A stretch of DNA of 5,114 nt, taken from positions 1-5,114 of the forward strand of contig JAEWHB010000231.1 in NCBI GenBank assembly GCA_023388015.1, written 5' to 3'. The notes beneath the pieces were generated by a model. It did not search any database, had not been told where the DNA came from, and saw only the letters and a list, made by a program, of their open reading frames with translations. Source of the DNA: Bacteroidota bacterium. Lineage in GTDB: Bacteria; Bacteroidota; Bacteroidia; Flavobacteriales; Weeksellaceae. The stretch's first letter is position 1. Each line of letters begins with the position of its first letter. Positions 1 through 5,114 of this stretch are shown here, piece after piece. The translations under genes and the position numbers were made by a program.

Positions 1-69
1 CATTCCGTTTTCCACACATCTCAAAATCCGGATAAATATCCCGGTCAATAAAATTTAATCAAAACCTTC

Positions 70-98
70 TTGTTTTTCAGCAAGATGTATTATCTTTG
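70..98 (+). promoter_or_regulatory. Bacteroidota-type promoter of the DUF177-rpmF operon
   Basis: TATCTTTG at 91-98 is a perfect match to the Bacteroidota -7 box TAnnTTTG. A TTG at 70-72 lies 18 bases upstream and can serve as the -33 element. Transcription would start near 104, leaving a leader of only about 10 bases before the ATG at 114, with no Shine-Dalgarno sequence. The short leader and absent SD are normal for this phylum. The start site is inferred from spacing. Confidence 0.75.
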
Positions 99-113
99 CC
101 ACCCGTTTGAGTT

Positions 114-671
114 ATGGAGAAGTTCAGGTTTTATAATGTTTCCTTTGCAGGTTTGAGTTTGGGGCAGCATGACTTTGAGTTCAAGATTACTCAGTCGTTC
201 TTTGATTTGTTTGAATTTGAGCAGGATTTTCATAGTCCCGATTTAAAAATTAACCTGATTCTAGATAAAAAAAATAATTTTCTAGAGTTGGATTTTAAAT
301 TGTCCGGCACTGTGGAGCTGAATTGCGACCTGACCAATGAGCCTTATCGGCAGGAATTAGATGGAAATTCATCACTCATCGTAAAGTTTGGGGAAGAATT
401 TGACAATTCCGATGATGAAGTCTGGGTAATTCCGCATGGCGAACATTCTGTAAACATTGCACAAATGATTTACGAAATGACCTTGCTTGCCGTTCCGGTC
501 AAACGAATTCATCCCGATGTCCTGAGTGGAAAAAGCCATTCAGAAATGCTGGATTTACTTGATGAATACAGTTTGCAGGAGGAAGAAGAAACAGAGCAGG
601 AAAGTTCAAACGAAGAAGAAATTGACCCGCGTTGGGAAAAACTGAAACAATTAAAAAATAATAATAACTGA
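114..671 (+). CDS. DUF177 / YceD family protein
   Basis: 185 residues. This is a DUF177 (YceD) protein, a family nearly always encoded directly upstream of rpmF; plant and bacterial members have been linked to 23S rRNA accumulation, so a role in large-subunit assembly is likely but not shown here. Recognisable parts are an N-terminal beta-rich region (about 1-60), the family core G-T-V-E-L-N-C-D-L-T around residues 65-74, a second conserved stretch with hydrophobic helix around 106-130, a strongly acidic linker (about 145-170), and the typical C-terminal D-P-R-W-E-K-L motif followed by an Asn-rich tail. The tail is encoded by a short AAT-repeat run. The ATG at 114 fits the promoter just upstream. 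rpmF begins 14 bases after the TGA stop, so the two are almost certainly co-transcribed. Only one cysteine is present, so a metal site is unlikely. Confidence 0.9.
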   Translation: MEKFRFYNVSFAGLSLGQHDFEFKITQSFFDLFEFEQDFHSPDLKINLILDKKNNFLELDFKLSGTVELNCDLTNEPYRQELDGNSSLIVKFGEEFDNSDDEVWVIPHGEHSVNIAQMIYEMTLLAVPVKRIHPDVLSGKSHSEMLDLLDEYSLQEEEETEQESSNEEEIDPRWEKLKQLKNNNN

Positions 672-685
672 AAATAACATAAGTT

Positions 686-886
686 ATGGCACATCCTAAG
701 AGACGTCAATCGACAACAAGAAGAGATAAACGCAGAACGCATTACAAAATTGAGGCTCCTCAAATTGCGGTTGACAAAGCAACCGGAGAGTCACATCTTT
801 ACCACCGTGCATATTGGCTAGACGGCAAAATGTACTACAGAGGTAAAGTGGTAATGGAAAAAGTACAGGAAGAAGAAGCAGAATAA
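686..886 (+). CDS. rpmF: 50S ribosomal protein L32
   Basis: 66 residues, the usual size for bacterial L32, a component of the large ribosomal subunit that contacts 23S rRNA. The N-terminus MAHPKRRQSTTRRDKRRTHY is the diagnostic Arg/Lys-rich extension of Bacteroidota L32, and the end carries the family Y-Y-R-G-K motif at about 50-54 and an acidic tail. Many L32 proteins carry a zinc ribbon of four cysteines in the central part; this one has no cysteine at all (V-D-K-A-T-G-E where the first pair would be), so it is a zinc-independent form. It lies 14 bases behind the DUF177 gene, with no Shine-Dalgarno sequence, and is followed by a strong terminator. The identification is secure. Confidence 0.97.
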   Translation: MAHPKRRQSTTRRDKRRTHYKIEAPQIAVDKATGESHLYHRAYWLDGKMYYRGKVVMEKVQEEEAE

Positions 887-906
887 TTCGGATTCCCTGA
901 CAAACT

Positions 907-952
907 AAAAGCTGTTTCTAAAAATATTAGAAGCAGCTTTTTCAATTTTTTT
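907..952 (+). terminator. Rho-independent terminator after rpmF
   Basis: Bases 907-921 pair with 927-941 to give a 15-bp stem with one G-U wobble (915/933) and a five-base AAATA loop (922-926). The 3' arm runs into TTTTT (938-942) and a second run of seven T (946-952). It lies 20 bases after the rpmF stop and closes the DUF177-rpmF unit, separating it from accB. Confidence 0.88.
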
Positions 953-953
953 A

Positions 954-961
954 TACATTTG
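954..961 (+). promoter_or_regulatory. Candidate -7 box of accB-accC promoter
   Basis: TACATTTG fits TAnnTTTG exactly and begins two bases after the rpmF terminator, as expected if accB-accC has its own promoter. The start would fall near 967, giving a leader of about 34 bases. I see no good TTTG/TTG -33 element at the usual 17-23 base spacing; the nearest is a poor TTAG at 927-930. A six-base match can arise by chance in AT-rich DNA, hence moderate confidence. Confidence 0.45.
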
Positions 962-1000
962 AAGTTCACTACCCATATTTTTAAATAAATTCTACACATT

Positions 1001-1477
1001 ATGGATATTAAAGAAATACAAAATCTGATTAAATTCGTTTCCAAATCAGAGGTTGCAGAAGTTAATCTGAAATTAAAAGATTTTGAAATAAAAATCAAAA
1101 ACATTGGCGGACAAACCGTTAGCTTTGCACCACAGCAAGTGATGCCTGCTCAGATGCCTGTGGCTCAACAAGCCGCTCCTGTTGCACCGGCCGCTCCGTC
1201 TGCCGATAAACCAACTGCCGAAGAAGACAATTCAAAATACCTTACCGTTAAATCTCCGATGATCGGAACTTTCTATCGTGCTTCAGGCCCAGGCAAAGAT
1301 CCATTCGTTTCTGTGGGAGACAATGTTTCTGTCGGTTCCGTACTTTGTATTGTAGAAGCTATGAAATTATTCAATGAAATCGAATCAGAAGTTTCCGGTA
1401 AAATCGTGAAAATTTTGGTAGATGATGCATCGCCGATTGAATACGACCAACCTTTGTTTTTGGTTGACCCATCTTAA
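1001..1477 (+). CDS. accB: Biotin carboxyl carrier protein of acetyl-CoA carboxylase (BCCP)
   Basis: 158 residues, close to the 156 of E. coli AccB. It carries the biotin prosthetic group that shuttles carboxylate between AccC and the AccA/AccD carboxyltransferase in the first committed step of fatty-acid synthesis. The N-terminal segment (1-35, MDIKEIQNLI...) mediates complex assembly. It is followed by an Ala/Pro/Gln-rich flexible linker (about 43-76) and the C-terminal biotinyl domain (about 79-157). The E-A-M-K-L motif at 119-123 places the biotinylated lysine at K122. The YRASGPGKDPF stretch (92-102) corresponds to the 'thumb' loop typical of acetyl-CoA carboxylase carriers, which separates this protein from carriers of other biotin enzymes. 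The linker DNA contains a short imperfect repeat (GATGCCTG at 1141 and 1153). accC follows after 89 bases. No Shine-Dalgarno sequence is visible. The gene stops with tandem TAA TAA. Confidence 0.97.
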   Translation: MDIKEIQNLIKFVSKSEVAEVNLKLKDFEIKIKNIGGQTVSFAPQQVMPAQMPVAQQAAPVAPAAPSADKPTAEEDNSKYLTVKSPMIGTFYRASGPGKDPFVSVGDNVSVGSVLCIVEAMKLFNEIESEVSGKIVKILVDDASPIEYDQPLFLVDPS

Positions 1478-1560
1478 TAAATTATGAATTTTAAATGAAG
1501 AACCTGATTTTTCAGATTCCGATTTACTTAATTCATAAATAATTATCAATTCATAATTTA
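1478..1560. repeat. 13-bp perfect inverted repeat spanning the accB-accC spacer
   Basis: TAAATTATGAATT at 1478-1490 is the exact reverse complement of AATTCATAATTTA at 1548-1560. The arms start right after the accB stop and end six bases before the accC ATG, enclosing a 57-base loop. A second copy of the inner part of the 3' arm, AATTCATAA, lies at 1530-1538 and could pair with TTATGAATT (1482-1490) instead. A small CTGA/TCAG hairpin sits inside at 1504-1515. The arms are almost pure A/T and lack a G/C-rich core followed by a T-run, so this is not a standard terminator. It may be an RNA processing or translation-control structure, or a decayed copy of a dispersed intergenic repeat; function is unknown. 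Confidence 0.8.
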
Positions 1561-1566
1561 AAAACG

Positions 1567-2928
1567 ATGTTTAAAAAAATATTAATTGCCAACCGGGGAG
1601 AAATTGCAATGCGCGTGATCCGAACCGCCAAAGAAATGGGAATTAAAACCGTTGCAGTTTATTCGACTGCCGATCGTGACAGCCTTCATGTAAGGTTTGC
1701 AGACGAAGCAGTTTGCATCGGCCCAGCTGCCAGTTCAGAATCCTATCTGAAAATGGCAAATATCATAGCGGCAGCCGAAATCACCGATGCAGACGCGATT
1801 CATCCCGGATATGGTTTCCTTTCCGAAAACGCTAAATTTTCCAAAACCTGTAAAGACAACGGAATTAAATTCATCGGGGCATCGCCTGAACACATTGACA
1901 AAATGGGTGACAAAGCCACGGCAAAAGCCACGATGATCGAAGCAGGAGTTCCGGTTGTTCCCGGTTCAGAAGGAATTCTGAAAGACTATGCAGAAGCCAA
2001 AAAAATCGCCAAAAAAATCGGGTATCCTGTGATGATCAAAGCCACAGCAGGTGGCGGAGGTAAAGGTATGCGCGCAGTTTGGAGCGAAAAAGACTTGGAG
2101 AAACATTGGGAATCTGCCGTTCAGGAAGCAACCGCTGCTTTTGGAAACGGTGGAATGTACATGGAAAAGCTCATCGAAGAGCCTCGACACATCGAAATTC
2201 AGATTGCAGGTGATTCCACAGGAAGAGCTTGTCATTTGTCAGAAAGAGACTGCTCAGTTCAGCGACGTCACCAAAAATTGGTAGAAGAAACGCCTTCGCC
2301 TTTCATGACCACTGAATTACGGGAGAAAATGGGTGATGCAGCCGTTCGCGCAGCAGAATTCATCGGATACGAAGGTGTCGGAACCATCGAATTCCTAGTG
2401 GATAAAAACGGTGATTTTTATTTCATGGAAATGAATACCCGTATCCAGGTCGAACATCCAATTACAGAGCAAGTCATTGATTATGATTTAATTAAGGAGC
2501 AAATTTTATTGGCAGCCGGACAACCGATTTCCGGGAAAAATTATTTCCCGAAATTACATTCCATCGAATGCCGGATCAATGCAGAAGATCCCTACAACGG
2601 ATTCCGTCCATCACCGGGAATGATTACCAATATCAACATTCCGGGCGGACATGGAGTTCGGGTGGACACGCACGTTTATGCCGGTTATCAGATTCCGCCC
2701 TATTATGATTCCATGATTGCAAAACTGATCGTAACTTCTCAGTCACGCGAAGAATCATTGGCCAAAATGAAACGCGCACTTGATGAATTCTACATCGAAG
2801 GAATCAAAACGACTGTTCCTTTCCACAGACAATTGATGGATGATCCTGAATTTATCAAAGGAAATTATACCACAAAATTTATGGAAACATTTGAATTGGA
2901 TCCCAGCTATGCCGATTCCTTTTCCTAA
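1567..2928 (+). CDS. accC: Biotin carboxylase subunit of acetyl-CoA carboxylase
   Basis: 453 residues, against 449 in E. coli AccC. It uses ATP and bicarbonate to carboxylate the biotin on AccB in the cytoplasm. The order is an N-terminal biotin carboxylase domain (about 1-110, FKKILIANRGEIAMRVIRT), an ATP-grasp domain (about 115-320) and a C-terminal domain (about 330-440). Visible active-site features are K116 and K158 for ATP, the glycine loop G-G-G-G-K-G-M-R at 162-169, E275 and E288 for metal-ATP, N290, R292, Q294, V295 and E296 for bicarbonate chemistry, and R336 in the E-C-R-I-N-A-E-D-P motif for biotin. All are intact. The gene follows accB with only the inverted-repeat spacer between, has no recognisable promoter of its own, and is followed by a strong terminator, so it is read with accB. 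Its length and the absence of a fused carrier domain favour the acetyl-CoA carboxylase subunit over pyruvate or propionyl-CoA carboxylase. Confidence 0.96.
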   Translation: MFKKILIANRGEIAMRVIRTAKEMGIKTVAVYSTADRDSLHVRFADEAVCIGPAASSESYLKMANIIAAAEITDADAIHPGYGFLSENAKFSKTCKDNGIKFIGASPEHIDKMGDKATAKATMIEAGVPVVPGSEGILKDYAEAKKIAKKIGYPVMIKATAGGGGKGMRAVWSEKDLEKHWESAVQEATAAFGNGGMYMEKLIEEPRHIEIQIAGDSTGRACHLSERDCSVQRRHQKLVEETPSPFMTTELREKMGDAAVRAAEFIGYEGVGTIEFLVDKNGDFYFMEMNTRIQVEHPITEQVIDYDLIKEQILLAAGQPISGKNYFPKLHSIECRINAEDPYNGFRPSPGMITNINIPGGHGVRVDTHVYAGYQIPPYYDSMIAKLIVTSQSREESLAKMKRALDEFYIEGIKTTVPFHRQLMDDPEFIKGNYTTKFMETFELDPSYADSFS

Positions 2929-2950
2929 GATTTTTAAAACAATTTTTATG

Positions 2951-2979
2951 GCCGGACTTTTAATTGTCCGGCTTTTTTT
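2951..2979 (+). terminator. Rho-independent terminator after accC
   Basis: GCCGGAC (2951-2957) pairs perfectly with GTCCGGC (2966-2972) around an eight-base loop, followed immediately by seven T. It begins 22 bases after the accC stop and ends the accB-accC transcript. The opposite strand lacks a T-run after the stem, so it appears one-directional. Confidence 0.93.
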
Positions 2980-3055
2980 ATTTCGATTTTAACTTAATCT
3001 AAATACAAATAACTGCAAATCAGCTATTTAAAATAATTCTTTTTAAATTTCGGCT

Positions 3056-3063
3056 TAATTTTG
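3056..3063 (+). promoter_or_regulatory. -7 box for the cysteine-rich gene
   Basis: TAATTTTG matches TAnnTTTG exactly. Transcription would start near 3069, giving a leader of about 19 bases to the ATG at 3088. No clear -33 TTTG is present at normal spacing. The in-frame TTG at 3061 lies inside this box and so cannot be the translation start if the promoter is real; this supports the ATG at 3088. Confidence 0.6.
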
Positions 3064-3087
3064 ATTCATAACCAAAAATCAGAAGTT

Positions 3088-3336
3088 ATGAAAGTCAGAT
3101 TAGCCCAATGTTGCGGAAACTGTGAGCATTTTATAAATGGACAAGTTTGCGCTGTTCAGGAAATTGTTGTAAGCGAAAATCAAGTTTGTGAGGCCTATAC
3201 TTTCAAGCCTGTTTTGCATCGTGATGATGATTGTCTTAAATGTTCAAAATTTCAAACCATAACTTGTGCACATCCTTCGAAAGCGAGCGAAGGAATCATG
3301 TGTACGGTTTGGTTCCCAAGAATGGGACAATTATAA
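3088..3336 (+). CDS. Small cysteine-rich protein with two four-cysteine modules
   Basis: 82 residues, cytoplasmic by appearance (no signal peptide or membrane segment). I do not recognise it as a named family. It has nine cysteines (8, 9, 12, 21, 34, 49, 52, 60, 72) that fall into two similar modules. Module 1 is C9-x2-C12-x-H-F, then C21 and C34, followed by A-Y-T-F. Module 2 is C49-x2-C52-x-K-F, then C60 and C72, followed by V-W-F. Spacings are 2/8/12 and 2/7/11. Each module offers four ligands for one metal or Fe-S centre. The CxxCxxF...C...C-x-x-[FY] pattern resembles the small iron-sulfur subunits of glycyl-radical benzylsuccinate synthase (HiPIP-like folds), but a zinc site is equally possible. 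The ATG at 3088 is preferred to an upstream TTG at 3061, which overlaps the -7 box. The gene is monocistronic and convergent with surE. That it is a real gene is supported by its promoter, the terminator-like hairpin and the regular cysteine pattern. Confidence 0.82.
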   Translation: MKVRLAQCCGNCEHFINGQVCAVQEIVVSENQVCEAYTFKPVLHRDDDCLKCSKFQTITCAHPSKASEGIMCTVWFPRMGQL

Positions 3337-3354
3337 ACTTTTTTTATTTGCAGG

Positions 3355-3385
3355 AAAGGGAAAATCCGAGAGGTTTTTCCCTTTT
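3355..3385. terminator. Hairpin terminator shared by the cysteine-rich gene and surE
   Basis: AAAGGGAAAA (3355-3364) pairs with TTTTCCCTTT (3375-3384). After a T-T mismatch, CC/GG (3366-3367/3372-3373) closes on a GAGA tetraloop (3368-3371), a GNRA type. It lies between two convergent stop codons (3336 and 3396). The plus strand has only a short T stretch in and after the 3' arm, and the minus strand lacks an immediate T-run, so termination in either direction is inferred from position and stem strength. Confidence 0.7.
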
Positions 3386-3395
3386 GTATAATTAA

Positions 3396-4178
3396 TTACA
3401 AATCCCAGTGATTCATTTCTGCAATGAAATGGTGCGCAGTCATATCATATTGAATCGGCACCACCGAAATAAATCCTTCTTCCAAAGCACGCTCATCTGT
3501 ATCTTCCCCTTTGTCAAGATTTTCAAATTTACCTGTCAGCCAGTAATAAGTTCTTCCGCGCGGATCTTTTCTCTCGTCATAATCTTCCACCCAAACAGCT
3601 TTGGCCTGGCGGCAAACTTTGATTCCTTTGAGTTTTGATTTCGGCAGTTTTGGAATATTTACATTTAAAACCATTCCCTTTGGCATTTCTTTATCAATGG
3701 ATTCCATCACGATTTTTTTAATATAATCCTCGGCCGCAAAAAAATCGGCACTGTAAGAAAAATCGCAAAGTGAAAAACCTATGGCAGGAATCCCTTCAAT
3801 ACCTGCTTCCACTGCCGCGGACATAGTTCCCGAATAAATGACATTGATTGAAGAATTGGCTCCGTGGTTGATTCCAGACACACATAAATCCGGTTTTCTG
3901 GGAAGAATCCTTGTAATCGCAAGCTTAACACAATCAACCGGCGTACCTGAACATGCCCATTCCCGATCGGACTGCGGGCCTTCGTCTATTATTATTTTTT
4001 CGCAAAACAAAGTAGAATTAATTGTAATGGCATGTCCCATACCGCTTTGAGGACTGTCGGGCGCTACTACATATACTTCGCCTATTTCGTTCATCATCTT
4101 TATCAGCGCACGAACTCCGGGCGCTGTAATTCCGTCATCATTTGTAACCAGAATCAATGGTTTTTCCTTAGATTTCAT
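3396..4178 (-). CDS. surE: 5'/3'-nucleotidase SurE
   Basis: 260 residues, normal for SurE. The family removes phosphate from nucleoside 5'- and 3'-monophosphates and can attack short polyphosphate, using a divalent metal in the cytoplasm; in E. coli it is tied to stationary-phase survival. The family N-terminus L-I-L-V-T-N-D-D-G (8-16) provides metal ligands D14 and D15. S45 in D-S-P-Q-S-G and N104 in S-G-I-N-H-G complete the metal site known from Thermotoga SurE. The Y-S-G-T-M-S-A-A-V-E motif (115-124) is also typical. All key residues are intact. The ATG at 4178 starts just ahead of the conserved beta strand, and no Shine-Dalgarno sequence is visible. The gene is divergent from the tail-specific protease gene and convergent with the cysteine-rich gene, so it is transcribed alone as far as this window shows. 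Confidence 0.97.
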   Translation of the reverse strand: MKSKEKPLILVTNDDGITAPGVRALIKMMNEIGEVYVVAPDSPQSGMGHAITINSTLFCEKIIIDEGPQSDREWACSGTPVDCVKLAITRILPRKPDLCVSGINHGANSSINVIYSGTMSAAVEAGIEGIPAIGFSLCDFSYSADFFAAEDYIKKIVMESIDKEMPKGMVLNVNIPKLPKSKLKGIKVCRQAKAVWVEDYDERKDPRGRTYYWLTGKFENLDKGEDTDERALEEGFISVVPIQYDMTAHHFIAEMNHWDL

Positions 4179-4200
4179 TTATATTTGAATGTTTATTGTC

Positions 4201-4208
4201 CAAATTTA
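4201..4208 (-). promoter_or_regulatory. -7 box for surE
   Basis: Read on the minus strand, 4208-4201 is TAAATTTG, an exact TAnnTTTG match. The start would fall near 4195, about 17 bases before the surE ATG at 4178. The only sequence at normal -33 distance is TTAG (4231-4228), a weak match with a 19-base spacer, which overlaps the -7 box of the divergent protease promoter. Confidence 0.6.
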
Positions 4209-4236
4209 ATCAAACTATTTTTTGGCTCTAATTTTG
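4205..4236 (+). promoter_or_regulatory. Promoter of the tail-specific protease gene
   Basis: TAATTTTG at 4229-4236 is an exact TAnnTTTG -7 box. A weak -33 element, TTTA at 4205-4208, lies 20 bases upstream and falls inside the surE -7 box. Transcription would begin near 4242, leaving a leader of about 32 bases. The same TAATTTTG octamer precedes the cysteine-rich gene. Confidence 0.65.
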
Positions 4237-4273
4237 TTTCTAAATTTAAACATTACCTAACAAGGATTTTTAT

Positions 4274-5114
4274 ATGCTGATGAAAAAAACATTTGTGCTG
4301 TTGTCGTTTCTTTCTATGTGTTTCCTGGCTTTTTGCTTTTGCACGCCGGGAAATCAAACTGACGATTCAAAAATTAAAACCATTATTAAAAACATACGGA
4401 ACACACTGACTTATATGCATTACAGACCGCAGATAATCAATGACAGTTTTTCTGAAGATGTTTTCAATATGTATTTCGAAAAAATAGATCCCAACAAAAG
4501 GTATTTGCTTCAGTCAGATTATGAGGAATTCAAAAAGGATTTTCACAATCTGGATGATTATTTCAACAATCAGGATCTGAAATTTTTCCATGCAACCATT
4601 GACACCCTGTTTCAACGATACAAAGAAGCTCAAAAATATTCAGAAGAAATTCTTAAACAACCTTTTGACTTCTCTAAAGATGAAGAATTCCCAATTGGTG
4701 ACGGTGCAGTTCAGTATGCAAAATCAAAGGCAGAAGCCAAAGACATTTGGAGAAAATACCTGAAATACAACACTTTGACAGAAGTTTTGCGTTTACAGCA
4801 AGATTCAACCAAAATGGATAAACCTTTTGCTGAGCTTGAAAAAGAAGCAAGAGAAACGGTTTCAGAGACCATTGCCGATTTCTTCAGAAGACAGGCACAA
4901 CTTAAAAAAGATCGTTATTTAACGCATTATATTAATTCATTTACCGAAAAATACGATCCGCATACTAGTTATTTCTCTCCCGATGACAAAGATGATTTCG
5001 ATGTAAATATTTCCGGACAATTAGAAGGAATCGGTGCCCGACTTCAGGACAAAAAAGGTTATGCGACCATCATGGAACTCGTAATCGGGGGACCTGCCTG
5101 GAAAGACGGACAAA
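4274..5114 (+). CDS. Tail-specific (C-terminal processing) protease, N-terminal part, truncated by window end
   Basis: 280 codons are present and the frame stays open to the window end; whole proteins of this family in Bacteroidota are about 700 residues. It is a Prc/Tsp-type serine protease (S41 family) of the cell envelope that degrades or trims proteins from their C-termini. The start carries Lys-Lys and a hydrophobic run (about 6-23), consistent with export; cysteines at 21 and 23 lack a proper lipobox (Phe at -1), so lipoprotein status is doubtful. Residues about 30-245 form the alpha-helical Tsp N-terminal domain, including D-P-N-K-R-Y-L and the family motif D-P-H-T-S-Y-F-S-P at 228-236. 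The PDZ domain begins near 247 (G-Q-L-E-G-I-G-A-R-L), with G-G-P-A-W close to the cut. The catalytic Ser/Lys domain lies beyond the window. AAGGA at 4262-4266 is seven bases before the ATG at 4274 and favours it over an in-frame ATG at 4280, which would give MKKTF. Confidence 0.93.
   Translation, partial: MLMKKTFVLLSFLSMCFLAFCFCTPGNQTDDSKIKTIIKNIRNTLTYMHYRPQIINDSFSEDVFNMYFEKIDPNKRYLLQSDYEEFKKDFHNLDDYFNNQDLKFFHATIDTLFQRYKEAQKYSEEILKQPFDFSKDEEFPIGDGAVQYAKSKAEAKDIWRKYLKYNTLTEVLRLQQDSTKMDKPFAELEKEARETVSETIADFFRRQAQLKKDRYLTHYINSFTEKYDPHTSYFSPDDKDDFDVNISGQLEGIGARLQDKKGYATIMELVIGGPAWKDGQ

Noticed and set aside
1..69. Possible end of an upstream plus-strand gene (frame open from base 1 to a TAA at 49-51) or start of a minus-strand gene.
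   Set aside because: The frames are 10-18 codons long, none shows a recognisable motif, and no minus-strand start codon with a promoter is evident. Too little sequence to support a feature.
657..668. AAT-repeat run at the end of the DUF177 gene as a phase-variation switch.
   Set aside because: Three short units only, in steps of three, so slippage would merely change the Asn tail length.
509..763. Minus-strand open frame opposite the end of the DUF177 gene and the start of rpmF.
   Set aside because: Ser/Cys/Phe-rich composition typical of the antisense of an acidic, lysine-rich gene; it overlaps two secure genes and has no promoter.
1504..1515. CTGA-TTTT-TCAG mini-hairpin as an intra-operon terminator between accB and accC.
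   Set aside because: Only four base pairs with no following T-run; too weak to terminate transcription.
1966..2235. Minus-strand open frame inside accC.
   Set aside because: Fully inside a conserved enzyme gene; the translation has no coherent domain.
2051..2284. Plus-strand open frame in another phase inside accC.
   Set aside because: Shadow of the accC reading frame, whose ATP-grasp motifs are intact across this stretch.
3838..4280. Two plus-strand open frames opposite surE and running into the protease leader.
   Set aside because: surE is complete with all metal-site residues; these frames are antisense shadows with no motif or initiation signal.

Overview
The window looks like chromosomal DNA from a member of the Flavobacteriia (Bacteroidota), probably Flavobacteriales; genus is not resolvable by eye. 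Reasons: AT-rich spacers, almost no Shine-Dalgarno sequences, -7 boxes of the form TAnnTTTG ahead of genes (the Bacteroidota sigma-A consensus), and L32, BCCP and tail-specific protease sequences of flavobacterial character.

Layout. Bases 1-113 hold a good promoter and no assignable gene. A two-gene unit follows: a DUF177/YceD protein (114-671) and ribosomal protein L32, rpmF (686-886), closed by a 15-bp-stem terminator (907-952). Next is the acetyl-CoA carboxylase pair accB (1001-1477) and accC (1567-2928), with a possible promoter just after the rpmF terminator and a strong terminator after accC (2951-2979). The 83 bases between accB and accC are bracketed by a perfect 13-bp inverted repeat. 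A short monocistronic gene (3088-3336) encodes an 82-residue protein with nine cysteines arranged as two tandem four-cysteine modules. It converges on surE (3396-4178, minus strand) with a shared hairpin between them. surE diverges from a tail-specific (C-terminal processing) protease gene (4274 to the window end, truncated), and the two -7 boxes are interleaved in the 95-bp spacer.

How it fits together. DUF177-rpmF belongs to ribosome synthesis. AccB and AccC are the biotin carrier and biotin carboxylase of acetyl-CoA carboxylase, the committed step of fatty-acid synthesis. SurE is a metal-dependent nucleotidase and the protease acts in the cell envelope. Most of the window is conserved housekeeping DNA. 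The least explained items are the duplicated cysteine-module protein and the accB-accC inverted repeat. I found no mobile element, CRISPR array, tRNA or rRNA, and no convincing new multi-gene system.
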